Origin: Citrifermentans bemidjiense Bem | Lineage (GTDB): Bacteria; Desulfobacterota; Desulfuromonadia; Geobacterales; Geobacteraceae | Direction: 5' to 3' | DNA length: 64,000 bases | Assembly (NCBI RefSeq): GCF_000020725.1 | Contig: NC_011146.1 | Span: 2,975,501-3,039,500 of the forward strand | Shown here: piece by piece, positions 46,827 to 57,069 of the stretch | Layout of the letters: each line of letters opens with the position of its first letter | Position numbering within the stretch: position 1 is the first letter of the stretch | The notes under the pieces: generated by a model | What the model saw: the letters and a program-made list of their open reading frames with translations, nothing else | Database searches by the model: none | What the model was told of the DNA's origin: nothing | Made by a program: the position numbers and the translations under genes

Positions 46827-47399
46827 CTAGCGATTCTCCCGGTTATCCAGCGCCAGGTTCAGTTCAAGCACGTTCACCCGCGGCTCGCCCAGAAAGCCAA
46901 GTTGGCGCTCCCTGGTGTGGGCGGCCAGGATCCTTTCGACCTGCTCAGCCGTCATGCCGCGTACCTTTGCGACACGCGCCACTTGAATCCTTGCCGCCTC
47001 AGGGGAGATGTCGGGGTCGAGGCCGCTGCCGGAGGCCTGGACCAGAGCGGTCGGGATGGATCCCGCGGCGCCTGCATCATGCAGCGTTTTGACCCTCTCG
47101 GCAACGGTTTTGAGGTACTCAGGGTTGGTCGGACCGGAGTTGGATCCCCCCGATGCCATGGAGTTGTAGCCGAAATCGACCGTGGCCGAGGGGCGGGGCC
47201 AGAAGTACTTCGCATCGGAGAAGGGCTGGCCTATCAATGAAGAACCCACCACCCGATGGTCCTTGCCAGTGACGAAGCTCCCCTGTGCCTGTTTAGGGAA
47301 TACCGCATTGGCAATGCCGGTTACCACGGAAGGATAGATCCCGCCGCAGATGATGGTGAACAGGATGAACATGACTAGTGCTGATCGAATATCTTTCAT
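46827..47399 (-). CDS. kdpC: Potassium-transporting ATPase subunit KdpC
   Basis: A 190-residue subunit with one N-terminal span (ALVMFILFTIICGGIYPSVV) and the conserved FPKQAQGSFV, GSSLIGQPFSDAKYFWPRPS and ASGSGLDPDISPEAARIQVA stretches. It stabilises the KdpFABC complex. ATG at 47399 follows GGAGGACTTT; the open frame runs 14 codons further. Ends 2 bp from kdpD. Confidence 0.95.
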   Translation of the reverse strand: MKDIRSALVMFILFTIICGGIYPSVVTGIANAVFPKQAQGSFVTGKDHRVVGSSLIGQPFSDAKYFWPRPSATVDFGYNSMASGGSNSGPTNPEYLKTVAERVKTLHDAGAAGSIPTALVQASGSGLDPDISPEAARIQVARVAKVRGMTAEQVERILAAHTRERQLGFLGEPRVNVLELNLALDNRENR

Positions 47400-47479
47400 A
47401 AAGTCCTCCGGACTTATTTCCTTTGCCAACCAGTGGGGCAACGTCCCCCTCCCCCATCCTTCCCATGAGGTAAAACCGC

Positions 47480-49549
47480 TCAGGCAAATAGAGCTACCAC
47501 CATGTCTATTGCCTTGATGCCGACGAAGGGAGCGATCATGCCACCCAGACCGTATATGAGCAGGTTGTGGATCAAGAGCTTCTCGGCAGGCATGGGACGG
47601 AACTTCGTTCCTTTAAGCGCCAGCGGCACCAGTACAGGTATGATCAGCGCGTTGAAAATGACCGCTGAGAGTATCGCGCTGAAAGGGCTGGCAAGGTGCA
47701 TCACATTCAAGACGTTCAATTGCGGGTAGATCGACAACATCATGGCCGGGATGATGGCGAAATACTTTGCAACGTCGTTGGAGATGCTGAAGGTGGTCAG
47801 GTTTCCCCGCGTCATCAGGATCTGTTTACCCACCTCCACGATGTCCAGTACCTTGGTCGGGTTGGAGTCAAGGTCGATGATGTTTGCCGCCTCGCGCGCT
47901 GGCTGGGTGCCGGTGTTCATCGCAACCGCGACGTCCGCCTGGGCCAGCGCCGGAGCGTCATTGGTACCGTCGCCGGTCATGGCCACCATAAACCCTTGCT
48001 CCTGGTTCTCCTTGATGAGACGCAGCTTGTCTTCCGGTTTGGCCTGGGCCAAGAAGTCGTCCACCTGGGCCTCTGCCGCGATTGCCGCGGCGGTAAGGGG
48101 GTTGTCGCCGGTGATCATGACTGTTTTGATCCCCATGCTACGCAGTTGCTGAAAGCGCTCTTGGATGCCGCCTTTGATGATGTCCTTCAGATTGATAACC
48201 CCGAATATCTCCGCATCGCAGCAGACCACGAGCGGAGTGGCGCCAGCTCGGGCAATCTTGTCGACCACGTCTTTGAGGTTCGCGGGGATAATGGCTGCGC
48301 CCATGTCCTTCACGAAGGAAATTGCGGAGTCCGAGGCGCCCTTGCGGTACTTCCTCCCGCCGACATCGACGCCGGAGAGGCGCGTTTCGGCGCTGAAGGC
48401 GATGCTCTGCGCGTCTGCAGGAAGCGACTCCATGCTCATGCCGTACTTTTTCCTGGCCAGGGCCACGACGCTCCTCCCCTCCGGAGTCTCGTCGGTCAGC
48501 GATGCGATCAGCGCGGCTTCAGCCAATTCCTTCTCGGTGTGCCCACCAACCGGGACCAGTTCCACCGCCTCGCGATTGCCCAGCGTGATGGTGCCTGTCT
48601 TGTCCAGCAGGAGCACGTTGACGTCGCCTGCGGCCTCGATGGCGCGACCGGAGAGGGCGATGACGTTTTTCTGGAAGAGCCGGTCCATTCCCGCGATGCC
48701 GATGGCGGGAAGGAGCGCCGCGATGGTGGTCGGAGCCAGACAGACGAACAGCGCCACCAGCACGGTGAGCGATACCGGAGTCCCATGTCCCGCCGCCTTT
48801 ACGGAGTAGACGGAGAGAGGGCTTATGTTGGCGCAGACCAGCAGGAAGACCAGGGTGAGCGCGATGAGGAGCACCTCCAGGGCGATCTCGTTCGGGGTTT
48901 TTCTCCGCTTTGCCCCCTCGATCAGCGAGATCATCCGATCGAGGAAGGTTTCGCCAGGATTGGCCGTGATCCTCACGATGATGGAGTTGGCGATCACTTC
49001 CGTGCCGCCGGTGACCGCGCTCCGGTCGCCGCCTGATTCCCGCACCACCGGAGCGGATTCGCCGGTCACCGCGGCTTCGTTGACCAGGGCGGCTCCTGCC
49101 ACGACGTCGCCGTCACCGGCGATCATCTCGTGAGCCTCGACCAGTATGTAATCGTCCTTTCTGAGCGATTCCGCGGCGACGGTCTCGTAAGAGCTGCCGT
49201 ATTCCGGGTTTTTCAGGCGTTTGGCAGTCACCTCGGTACGGCTCTTCCTGAGGCTTGCGGCGCGGGCCTTGCCGCGCCCTTCCGCCAGCGCCTCGGCGAA
49301 GGTGGCAAAGATAACGGTGAGCCAGAGCCAAATGGAGACTAGGCCTGTGAACCAGGCCGGCTCCCTGTTGGCGCCGGTGAGCGACATGACGAAGGTGATC
49401 AGGGTGATGCAGCTGGCGATCTCGACGCACAGCATGACGGGATTACGCCACAGCCCTCTCGGGTCGAGCTTCTTTATCGATTCCAGCAGCGCGGGCTTCA
49501 GGATCCGCGCATCGAACATGGATATGGGTTCCGGTGCGTGTTTGGACAT
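47480..49549 (-). CDS. kdpB: Potassium-transporting P-type ATPase KdpB
   Basis: A 689-residue P-type ATPase. The phosphorylated Asp is in [15 protein letters not shown], the actuator motif is VTGESAPV, and the hinge motif is [20 protein letters not shown]. Membrane spans are placed as usual for KdpB. Drives K+ uptake by the KdpA channel. Spacing to kdpA is 1 bp. Confidence 0.97.
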   Translation of the reverse strand: MSKHAPEPISMFDARILKPALLESIKKLDPRGLWRNPVMLCVEIASCITLITFVMSLTGANREPAWFTGLVSIWLWLTVIFATFAEALAEGRGKARAASLRKSRTEVTAKRLKNPEYGSSYETVAAESLRKDDYILVEAHEMIAGDGDVVAGAALVNEAAVTGESAPVVRESGGDRSAVTGGTEVIANSIIVRITANPGETFLDRMISLIEGAKRRKTPNEIALEVLLIALTLVFLLVCANISPLSVYSVKAAGHGTPVSLTVLVALFVCLAPTTIAALLPAIGIAGMDRLFQKNVIALSGRAIEAAGDVNVLLLDKTGTITLGNREAVELVPVGGHTEKELAEAALIASLTDETPEGRSVVALARKKYGMSMESLPADAQSIAFSAETRLSGVDVGGRKYRKGASDSAISFVKDMGAAIIPANLKDVVDKIARAGATPLVVCCDAEIFGVINLKDIIKGGIQERFQQLRSMGIKTVMITGDNPLTAAAIAAEAQVDDFLAQAKPEDKLRLIKENQEQGFMVAMTGDGTNDAPALAQADVAVAMNTGTQPAREAANIIDLDSNPTKVLDIVEVGKQILMTRGNLTTFSISNDVAKYFAIIPAMMLSIYPQLNVLNVMHLASPFSAILSAVIFNALIIPVLVPLALKGTKFRPMPAEKLLIHNLLIYGLGGMIAPFVGIKAIDMVVALFA

Positions 49550-49550
49550 G

Positions 49551-51335
49551 TTACTTACCTCCCAGCATGATCAGGTGTTCGACGATCGGCCCCAGCGAAA
49601 GGGCGGGGAAGAAGGTGAGCGCACCGACGATGAGTATCACCAGCGTCAGCCATAGTGCGAAGGGTATCTTGTCCGTGGGAAGAGTTCCGAGGCTGGCGGG
49701 AATGAACTTCTTCTGCGCCAGGGACCCCGCCATGGCAAGCGAGGCGACAATGGGGGCGAAGCGCCCGAGGAACATGGCAATCGCGCCGGTTACGTTGTAG
49801 AAGATGGTGTTGCCGTTTAGCCCCGCGAAGGCGCTGCCGTTATTGTTGGACATGGAGGCGAAGGCGTAGAGCACCTCCGAGAGCCCGTGCGCGCCCGGAT
49901 TAGCCATAGAGGAGACGGCGGACGGGACCACAAGCGCAAGGCCCGAAAAGATCAGCACCAGTATTCCGGAAGTAAGCACGGTGATGATCGACATCCACAT
50001 CTCGCGCACCTCGATCTTTTTCCCGAGCAGCTCCGGAGTGCGGCCGATCATCAACCCCGCAATGAAGACCGAGATCACCACGAAGGCGATCATGGTGTAT
50101 AGGCCGGTTCCCACCCCGCCGACCACCACTTCCGAGAGGAGGATCAGCGACAGGGGGATCATTCCGCCTATCGGGGTCATGGAATCGTGCATGGCGTTGA
50201 CGGCTCCGCAGGAGGTGCCGGTTGCGGCGGAAGTGAACAGGGAAGTCCCGGCGACGCCGAAGCGAGTCTCCTTACCTTCCATATTGACTCCGTGCACCCC
50301 GAGTTTGGCGACCAGGGGATTGCCGCTCGTCTCGGCCCAGTAGAGGGTCCCGACCGCCGTCACCAGGATGGCCAACATCACCGCCAGAATAGCCCACCCC
50401 TGTCGCGTATTGCCTGCCATCACCCCGAAGGTGTAGGTGAGGCTGCCGCCGATGAGGAGCATCAGGAAGACCTCGACGACATTGGCGAGCGGGGTCGGAT
50501 TCTCGTAAGGATGCGCCGAATTGGCGTTGAAGAACCCGCCGCCGTTGGTGCCCAGTTCCTTGATAGCCTCCTGGGAGGCGACCGGTCCCATGGGGATGGT
50601 GACCTCCTTAACCTGGATGGTTTCGGTAATGCTGTTCCCTTTGGGGTCCTTCAGCGCGTTACCTGTTGCATCCAGTTTGGGCTTTAGGTAGCTGGTCGCC
50701 TGGACCAGCGGCACCGTCCGATAGCCGCTGAAGTTCTGGATCACCCCCTGGGAAACCAGGAAGACCGCGAAGACAAGGGAGACGGGGAGCAGGAGGTACA
50801 GAGTGCACCTGGCGATGTCGACGTAGAAGTTGCCGATCTTGGAAACCCTGCGCCGGACAAACCCGCGAATGGTGGCGATCGCAACGACGATGCCGGTGGC
50901 GGCCGATAGGAAGTTGTGCACTGCAAAGCCGAACGTCTGGGTGAAGTAGCTTGCCGTCGATTCGCCGCCGTAATTTTGCCAGTTGGTGTTGGTCATGAAG
51001 CTGACGGCCGTGTTGAGCGCCAAATGCCAGGAAAAGGCAGGGAACTTCTGTGGATTCAGAGGAAGGACCCCCTGGAGCAGAAGTATGAAAAAGAGGGCGA
51101 CGCCGCAGATGAGGTTAAACAGAAGCAGGGCCCAGGCGTACTGCTGCCACCCCATTTCCTCGTCCTTGTCGATGCCGCAGACGCGGTAAATAAAACTCTC
51201 ACAGGGGACCAACAACCGCGAGAGAAACGTCCTGTCCCCCTGGAAGATCTTGGCCATAAAGCTTCCCATCGGCTTTATTGCCAACAATAGGACCGCGAAA
51301 AGAACCACCGACTGTATCCATTCATATGCGTTCAT
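49551..51335 (-). CDS. kdpA: Potassium-transporting ATPase channel subunit KdpA
   Basis: A 594-residue channel-like subunit with ten spans. The four K+-selectivity repeats can be found, e.g. [40 protein letters not shown] and [20 protein letters not shown]. First gene of the operon. No kdpF-like small hydrophobic peptide can be read in the 200 bp upstream. Confidence 0.97.
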
Positions 51336-51701
51336 GATGTTCTCCGCTTATGCGACTTTTTATAACTCGCTGCTGAGTATCACCATATCGCCGAGCGCCT
51401 AAAGACGGTGTTAAAATGCCTGTTGAAGGTATTAAGAAGATGTGAAGAGAAAACCACTGAGAGAAGCCTAGCGGCTGTACCTTCCGATGCAACCGGTTTC
51501 TCCATCGAAAGGAGGATCCGTTTACGTCGTCACTGCGATGGATTGTTGATTGGTATTAGGCGAAGGCTTTTTGAGGAGTGTTAAGGTGGTGCGAATTTTG
51601 AGAACAAGAATGTCTTTACCAGCGTGGTCTACGGGTTAGGGATCAGCGTCCCGCTCTTCGTGGCATCAGCGGGCGTCTCAATCATTACCTGCGGCAAATT
51701 G
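51336..51701 (-). other. Intergenic region upstream of kdpA
   Basis: About 365 bp between kdpA and the lipoprotein gene. It should contain the kdp promoter and KdpE site (nearest kdpA), but no convincing -35/-10 pair was found. The right-hand third carries the hsp70 gene remnant. No small gene with a good ribosome-binding site was seen. Confidence 0.5.
51548..51671 (+). pseudogene. Remnant of the hsp70 (YegD-like) gene 3' end
   Basis: On the plus strand this reads LFEEC-stop-GGANFENKNVFTS, then VVYGLGISVPLFVAS, against LFEERFGAEKLENKNAFTS and VAHGLGTSVPLFVAS at the end of the gene at 42034-43311. Over the last 68 bases about 60 match by eye. A stop (51582-51584) interrupts the frame and most differences are C-to-T or G-to-A. 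No other part of the gene is visible upstream. Confidence 0.82.
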
Positions 51702-52499
51702 TCATGCTGCTCGCAATGTGCCAATAAATGTTTGTAGCATTTCATACACCTTGACGTTGAAGGCAGCAGCAAACTCTGCTTCGAACGGTTTACCTTCCTG
51801 CAACCCTTTCACTAGCGTTTCAAACTGCGTCGGATACCTGCCGGCCATGTATTGGACCAACATGCCGCTTTGGCGGTAAAAGATCCTAGGTTCCAACCCT
51901 TTCGAACCTGGGAGGGTGAGATTTAACAGAGCCCCTTCCGTCTCCGGCGTGAAGTGGATCCCTCTCAGAAACTGCTCTTTCGCTTCAGCTTCGTTGACAG
52001 AAGTGGCGCCGCCGCCATCTGCGACGTATATGGCGAGCCCCTCGCGAAACCAGCGAGGCAGGCTGCGATTGTAGGTCATGGTGCCGAGCGCCTGCGACAT
52101 CTGAACATGGGAAAGCTCGTGCCCAAGCATTCCGCGAACCTCATTCATCTTGCCCAGCAGCTGGCCCGAAAGATAAACCTCGCTCCCCAAACCCGCCCCT
52201 TTTACTACTTCTGGAACGCCGGCATATCTGGCAAAGCTCTTGGTACCGGCAAAGGCATAGACTTTTACGGGCTCTTTAAATCTGCCGAATTGCCTTGACT
52301 CAACCGCCTTCATCATCTGGGGCAACTGTCTGGCCGCTTCCTCGGCGAGAGCCTCGGCTCCTCTTTCATAGAGAATACGATTGTCGGAAGGAAGGACTTC
52401 AAAGTCAGTGGTGAATCTGGCTACCTTGCTCCCCACGAATCCACAGCCGCTCAGAGTAAACATCGTCACGAGCAAGGCCCACACAGACGTTCTTTTCAT
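51702..52499 (-). CDS. Lipoprotein with gluzincin-type HExxH motif
   Basis: A 265-residue predicted lipoprotein: signal peptide with lipobox LSGC, then a zinc-peptidase motif GMLGHELSHVQMSQAL and a downstream third ligand in PRWFREGLAIYVADGGG. This is the peptidase-MA/DUF1570-like arrangement. It has its own position between kdp and mod genes; no substrate can be inferred. Cell-envelope location is likely. Confidence 0.75.
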   Translation of the reverse strand: MKRTSVWALLVTMFTLSGCGFVGSKVARFTTDFEVLPSDNRILYERGAEALAEEAARQLPQMMKAVESRQFGRFKEPVKVYAFAGTKSFARYAGVPEVVKGAGLGSEVYLSGQLLGKMNEVRGMLGHELSHVQMSQALGTMTYNRSLPRWFREGLAIYVADGGGATSVNEAEAKEQFLRGIHFTPETEGALLNLTLPGSKGLEPRIFYRQSGMLVQYMAGRYPTQFETLVKGLQEGKPFEAEFAAAFNVKVYEMLQTFIGTLRAA

Positions 52500-52541
52500 T
52501 CTTTTTCTCTGCTCCCCTATCGGAATATTGCCGCTTAAGGT

Positions 52542-53033
52542 TCAGGTGATTGCCAGTTCGTAGACCGGTATGGTACGGCCCGGGATGCTCGAATCCGAAT
52601 CCCGTCTAAATTTCGCACCGACCTTCCCATAGAAGCCTTCGGCATTTGGGTCCACGAAAATAAGAACTGCATCGACCTTCTTGCCGGCGAGATAGGATTT
52701 CATATGTGCCGTGAATTCTGTTCCTATCCTTTTACCTATATGCTTCGGATAGATGAACATGTGATCCAACCACACGCCTTTTTCTATCAAAATGGTTCCG
52801 ACCTTCAGGTCATCTTTCATTTCAGCAAGGGAATAAAACCCTACAGGTTCGCCTTCAAGCTCTCCAACAAATACCGTATTGTTCGCGATGTAAGCAGCCG
52901 TTATGGTTAGCTCCTCTTTCCAAAGCTCCATGTACTCATCAGGGTATTTCCAATGTCTTTTCGCCTGAAACGATATATCAGTCAGGGTACTGCAGTCAGA
53001 CGCTTGCGCAGGTCGTATCCTGAGTTGTGTCAC
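52542..53033 (-). CDS. GNAT-family N-acetyltransferase
   Basis: A 163-residue acetyltransferase. LRIRPAQASDCSTLTDISFQ is the N-terminal strand-helix, and WLDHMFIYPKHIGKRIGTEF holds the acetyl-CoA loop (usual Q/RxxGxG/A, here HIGKRIG). The C-terminal FVDPNAEGFYGKVGAKFRRD is a typical GNAT end. GTG at 53033 has AGGAGAG upstream and is preferred over longer alternatives. Confidence 0.8.
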   Translation of the reverse strand: MTQLRIRPAQASDCSTLTDISFQAKRHWKYPDEYMELWKEELTITAAYIANNTVFVGELEGEPVGFYSLAEMKDDLKVGTILIEKGVWLDHMFIYPKHIGKRIGTEFTAHMKSYLAGKKVDAVLIFVDPNAEGFYGKVGAKFRRDSDSSIPGRTIPVYELAIT

Positions 53034-53129
53034 TTGTCTCTCCTGTACTAAAGCACACATGACCAAGGGCAAAAAATTAGACGGCAATATATATAAATCG
53101 CTCATCAATGTCAAAGACCAAAGCCATTG

Positions 53130-54185
53130 CTAGCCCCTTCTGCGAAAAGCGGAAGCCTTGATTGCCGCATAAAGCTCGCTGCCGACACCAATATCCAGTT
53201 CGTCTGCTGCCTGGTTCACAACCTCTGCAACCAATCGACCTTCGCCGCTCGCCAGTTCCACCCCTACCTTGTTCCCAGAGATAAAAGTACTGGTCACCGT
53301 GCATTGCAGCAGATTCCGCGCGCTGATTACCTCGGGGTGCTTCTTGCACAAGATGATGTCCTTGGATGAAAGTTCGAAGAGTGCCTCATGCTGCTCACTG
53401 CCTGCGGAGATAAGAAGTTCGCCTGCGCCCCATCTGTAAGCGTACAGGTCATTTGCCCTACGGCGGCGGGTGAGTTTCAGCAGATTGATGTAGCCTACCG
53501 GACTAAGATCCATACGGGACCGGGCAAGTTGCTCGGACGTCGTCTGTGCGACGATCGCACCGCCCGATACGACAACAACCTGATCCGCCATGAGCCGCGT
53601 TTCCACAAGAGAATGCGAGATGAAGAGATAAGGAATCCGCAACTGCTCACTGACTCTCTTGAGATAGGGAATAATCTGAAACCTGAGAGTATCGTCAAGC
53701 GCAGACAAAGGCTCGTCCATCAGCAGAAGCCGGGGATTGGAAAGCAGAGCCCGCCCAAGCGCTACCCGCTGTTTCTCGCCACCGGAGAGGTTGCTGATGC
53801 CGCGCCTCAGTAGATCCCGCAGGTTGAGTACCTCTACCAGTGCATCGAAATCTATGCTGCGATGTTCCGGTTTGCAGCGCCGGTATCCATACAGCAAATT
53901 AGTCTTCACATCCAGGTGGGGGAAGAGACAATGTTGCTGAAATACAATGGCGATCCTCCGTTGTTCCGGCGGAACATTGATCCTTTTGCTGCTGCTGAAA
54001 AGGGAGTCCCCATCGACGCTGATTTCCCCCCGATCCGGCTGCTGCAACCCGGCCAGAAATCCGACCAAGGTTGACTTGCCGCTACCCGACGGACCGAAAA
54101 TGCCTATACGCTCACCTGCCATCGCCACATCGGCCTGCAAAGAGAAGTCTCCGAGCCGTTTCTCTACGGAAATCCTGATATCCAT
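53130..54185 (-). CDS. modC: Molybdate/tungstate ABC transporter ATPase
   Basis: A 351-residue ABC ATPase. Walker A GPSGSGKST, Q-loop VFQQHCLFPHLDVKTNLLYG, signature LSGGEKQRVALGRAL, Walker B LLLMDEPLSALDD; a C-terminal TOBE/Mop-like domain (SARNLLQCTVTSTFISGNKV on) that may bind the oxyanion for feedback. ATG at 54185 has GGAGGTGA before it. Last gene of the riboswitch-led operon. Confidence 0.93.
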   Translation of the reverse strand: MDIRISVEKRLGDFSLQADVAMAGERIGIFGPSGSGKSTLVGFLAGLQQPDRGEISVDGDSLFSSSKRINVPPEQRRIAIVFQQHCLFPHLDVKTNLLYGYRRCKPEHRSIDFDALVEVLNLRDLLRRGISNLSGGEKQRVALGRALLSNPRLLLMDEPLSALDDTLRFQIIPYLKRVSEQLRIPYLFISHSLVETRLMADQVVVVSGGAIVAQTTSEQLARSRMDLSPVGYINLLKLTRRRRANDLYAYRWGAGELLISAGSEQHEALFELSSKDIILCKKHPEVISARNLLQCTVTSTFISGNKVGVELASGEGRLVAEVVNQAADELDIGVGSELYAAIKASAFRRRG

Positions 54186-54186
54186 T

Positions 54187-54870
54187 TCACCTCCTCCTTG
54201 CCAGCTTCTTGCCGAATACTTCATGGGAGAAGAGAACTAGCACTGAAATGGCGATGGACACGGCACAAAGCGACAGTGCAAGATCTTCGCTTGTGGGGGA
54301 ACTGGCATAGTCGTAGATGGCCAGCGGGATGGTCTGGGTGACGCCGGGAATATTGCCGGCCACAATGATAGTCGCGCCGAATTCTCCAAGACTGCGGGCA
54401 AACATGAGGGACGAACCGGCTATGATCCCGTGCAAAGAAAGCGGCAGAATTACGGTAACTAGGGTGTCATGCCACGTGGCGCCTAGAGTTCGCGACGCCT
54501 GAATCAGTTGAATGTCAATTGACTCCATCCCGATCCTGATGGACCTGACCAACAGAGGGAACCCGACACAAGCAGATGCAATAACCGCAGCCTTCCAGGT
54601 GAAGATGAGCCGGATCCCGGCTGCATCCAGTAGCGAACCGAGCCACCCGTTCTTGCCCAGCAGCAGAAGAAGTAAATAGCCTATTACCACAGGAGGCAGC
54701 GTTAACGGCAGGTTAACCACCACTTCAAGCAACACTTTCCCCTTGAAATCGCGAAAGGTAAGCAGGTAGGCAAAGGCAACCCCAAAGGGAAGCGATACGG
54801 CCATAGCCGCCGCAGCCACCTTTATGGAGAGCCGTATGGCATCGTAATCTGTGCTTGTCAGCGCGAGCAT
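54187..54870 (-). CDS. modB: Molybdate/tungstate ABC transporter permease
   Basis: A 227-residue permease with five or six spans and the EAA-loop cytoplasmic text IQLIQASRTLGATWHDTLVT. LTLPPVVIGYLLLLLLGKNG is typical of ModB. ATG at 54870 has GGAG 6 nt upstream; TTG at 54900 is the next alternative. Forms the channel with ModC. Confidence 0.92.
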   Translation of the reverse strand: MLALTSTDYDAIRLSIKVAAAAMAVSLPFGVAFAYLLTFRDFKGKVLLEVVVNLPLTLPPVVIGYLLLLLLGKNGWLGSLLDAAGIRLIFTWKAAVIASACVGFPLLVRSIRIGMESIDIQLIQASRTLGATWHDTLVTVILPLSLHGIIAGSSLMFARSLGEFGATIIVAGNIPGVTQTIPLAIYDYASSPTSEDLALSLCAVSIAISVLVLFSHEVFGKKLARRR

Positions 54871-54919
54871 TTGCATCTCCAGGATAAAAAGCAAGTTCAA
54901 GTCTGGTTGGCAGCCAGCG

Positions 54920-55663
54920 TTATTTCACAAAGCCGTATCTTCTCAAAACGACTTTGGCCTCCGCACTTTGGAGGAACCTATAAAATGAAGCAGCGTCACT
55001 GTTCTTCGCTCCGGTGACAGTCAGAGCCATGGGGTAGATCACCGGCGGATAGAGTCCCTGAGGAACGGTGAAGAGAACTGTTGCCTTCTTTGCCTGCAGC
55101 GCATCGGTCAGGTAAACAAATGCGCCATCTACCTCTCCCCGTTCGGCGTAGGTGAGACAGTCGCGCGCGTCTCTGGCCATGACCAGCTTGTTCTCCCATT
55201 CTTTGTCCTTGCCGGCTCTTTTGATAGCCTCCATGGCATATGCTCCTGCCGGAACACTCTTCGGGCTGCCGATAGCGATGTTGTGGAGTTTGAAGAGATC
55301 ATTCATGCCGGATACCTTCTTGCCTGAAGAGCCTATAAAAACCAGCGTATTGTAGGTGAAGGTGCCGATACTTGCTGCATCCACCAATTTCCTGTTCTTC
55401 AAATAGCTCATCCACTCAAGGTTTGCTGAGATGTACATGTCGGATGGCGCACCGCTTTCTATCTGCTTTGCCAGAGCGCCCGAAGCACCATAATTTTTCT
55501 GAAATCTTACGTCGGGATGCTTCTTGGCAAAACCGTCAGCCAATTCATTCACCACGTCCTTGAGACTGGCTGCGACCGATAGTTTGACCTCGCCAGCCAA
55601 TGTCCGCACCGGCAATAGCAGAAGACAGAAAAGACACAGCAGCTTAATTGTCGGCTCTTTCAT
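54920..55663 (-). CDS. modA: Molybdate/tungstate-binding periplasmic protein
   Basis: A 247-residue substrate-binding protein with a signal peptide (LLCLFCLLLLPVRTLA). VKLSVAASLKDVVNELADGF, NYGASGALAKQIESGAPSDM and GQVDGAFVYLTDAL-like text (ERGEVDGAFVYLTDALQAKK) are the ModA ligand-binding segments. ModA proteins bind both oxyanions; given the neighbouring W-enzyme, tungstate may be the working substrate. Confidence 0.92.
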   Translation of the reverse strand: MKEPTIKLLCLFCLLLLPVRTLAGEVKLSVAASLKDVVNELADGFAKKHPDVRFQKNYGASGALAKQIESGAPSDMYISANLEWMSYLKNRKLVDAASIGTFTYNTLVFIGSSGKKVSGMNDLFKLHNIAIGSPKSVPAGAYAMEAIKRAGKDKEWENKLVMARDARDCLTYAERGEVDGAFVYLTDALQAKKATVLFTVPQGLYPPVIYPMALTVTGAKNSDAASFYRFLQSAEAKVVLRRYGFVK

Positions 55664-55685
55664 TTATTCATCCTCTTGCCCTCAT

Positions 55686-57069
55686 TCAGATACGAAGCGC
55701 GGTTATGACCGCTGAACAGCTTGAGGCTCTCTGGGATAGATCTATTCCCCGCCTGTCCAGGATTTGACGCTTGGCAACGCCTGTCCCCGGCCATCCAGTC
55801 GGACAAAACGTGATGCTCCCCAAGGCCAGTACCTTATCCCGCCAAAGCACCCTCGTGGCATCCTGGCTGAGCAGGGCCGACCTCGCCTTTCGGGCTACCT
55901 GCTCCTCCTCCCCTTTAACGGTTTGAAAGCAAAGACGAAGCTGGTCCCGCCCCACCCGCACCTCAATCTCTGCCCTGTAGTCCAGCACACCCGGGATCGC
56001 GAAGAGCGCCTCGTCCAACTCGTTCATTCGAAGACGTCTCCCGTCCTTGAGAGCGACTTCCGCCGCGATCCTGCCCTGCACCCGTCCAAGGCGCTTCAGC
56101 ACGGTGCCGCAGGGGCATGGTTCTTTGATAAGACGTGCCAGATCACCGGTCCGGTAACGCACCAGCGGCATGCCGCGACGGGAAATGGTCGTGAATACCA
56201 CCTCCCCTTCCTCCCCGTCGGCCACAGTCAATCCGGTGCCAGGGTCGATGATTTCGGTGTAAAGATCCGCCTCGCGCAGGTGGTACCCCTCCCCGGCCTG
56301 GCATTCGACCCCTCCTCCCAGGCCGGTCTCGGTCATGCCGTAATGTGTCAGCACCCGGCAGCCCCAAAGCTGCTCCAGCTCCCGCTCTATTGCCTCCGGA
56401 ACGTAATCGGTGGAAAGAAGGACGCTCTCCACCCACCCCCTCGGAATCGCCCCCGCGAGGTCCCCGCGTGCCAGGGCCAGCATCTGGGTGGGGATTCCGA
56501 CCAGGCAGGGGCGAGGGTGCTTCATTATTTCCGCTCGCGCCGCAGCCGGGTCACGCACCGGTCCCCACACCACCGGGTTCACCTTTGTCCTGACCAGGGC
56601 CCGCGCCAACAGATCGCCCACGCTGTCCCGCAACTCCCCGGGGAGAAAGATGAGCACCGTGGCGCCCGGAGCCACCAGGGTCGCCATCCCGTGCGCGAAG
56701 AAGTCGACGGTGGCCTCCAGGTCCTCGGCTGTGAAGTAAATCCTCTTGGGCTGGCCGGTGGTTCCCGAACTCTGCAGCGTTACCACCCTTTTGATCTCGT
56801 CCTGCGACGTGCACAACATCCTCCCCCCCTTGCTCCCGAAGGTCGTTTGCGGTCGTGAAGGGTAGCTGGGAGAAGCTTTTAAAGTCAAAGGTGGACTCCG
56901 AGTCGATGCCGGAGAAGAGGTCGCGGTAGAAGGGGCTCTTTTCCCTGACGTAGGCGACGGTCTCACTCAGTTTCCGTAATTGGTACCGGGCGATCTGCTC
57001 ATCCAGGGTTCCGTCACGGTGACCACTCACCTTTCCCCGAAGCCATCCCTCAAGCGGGGTCATTTTCAT
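55686..57069 (-). pseudogene. AMP-dependent CoA ligase (DVU_1553 type), frame broken at a G7 run
   Basis: Two overlapping frames together give one adenylate-forming ligase of about 460 residues, in the phenylacetate-CoA-ligase-like DVU_1553 group. Frame one (from ATG 57069, ATGA with the radical SAM stop) has MKMTPLEGWLRGKVSGHRDG ... FTTANDLREQGG; frame two continues GGRMLCTSQDEIKRVVTLQS with P-loop SSGTTGQPKR and acyl-AMP motif YGMTETGLGGG. They meet at seven Gs (56823-56829); six Gs would join them. Loss of function, phase variation, ribosomal slippage or a sequencing error are all possible. The rest is intact, and its usual partners (TrsS etc.) flank it. Confidence 0.8.

Noticed and set aside
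51430-51540. Possible c-di-GMP or c-di-AMP riboswitch before kdpA
   Set aside because: Looked for GEMM and ydaO-type conserved blocks on both strands; only short chance matches such as CGAAAGG were seen.
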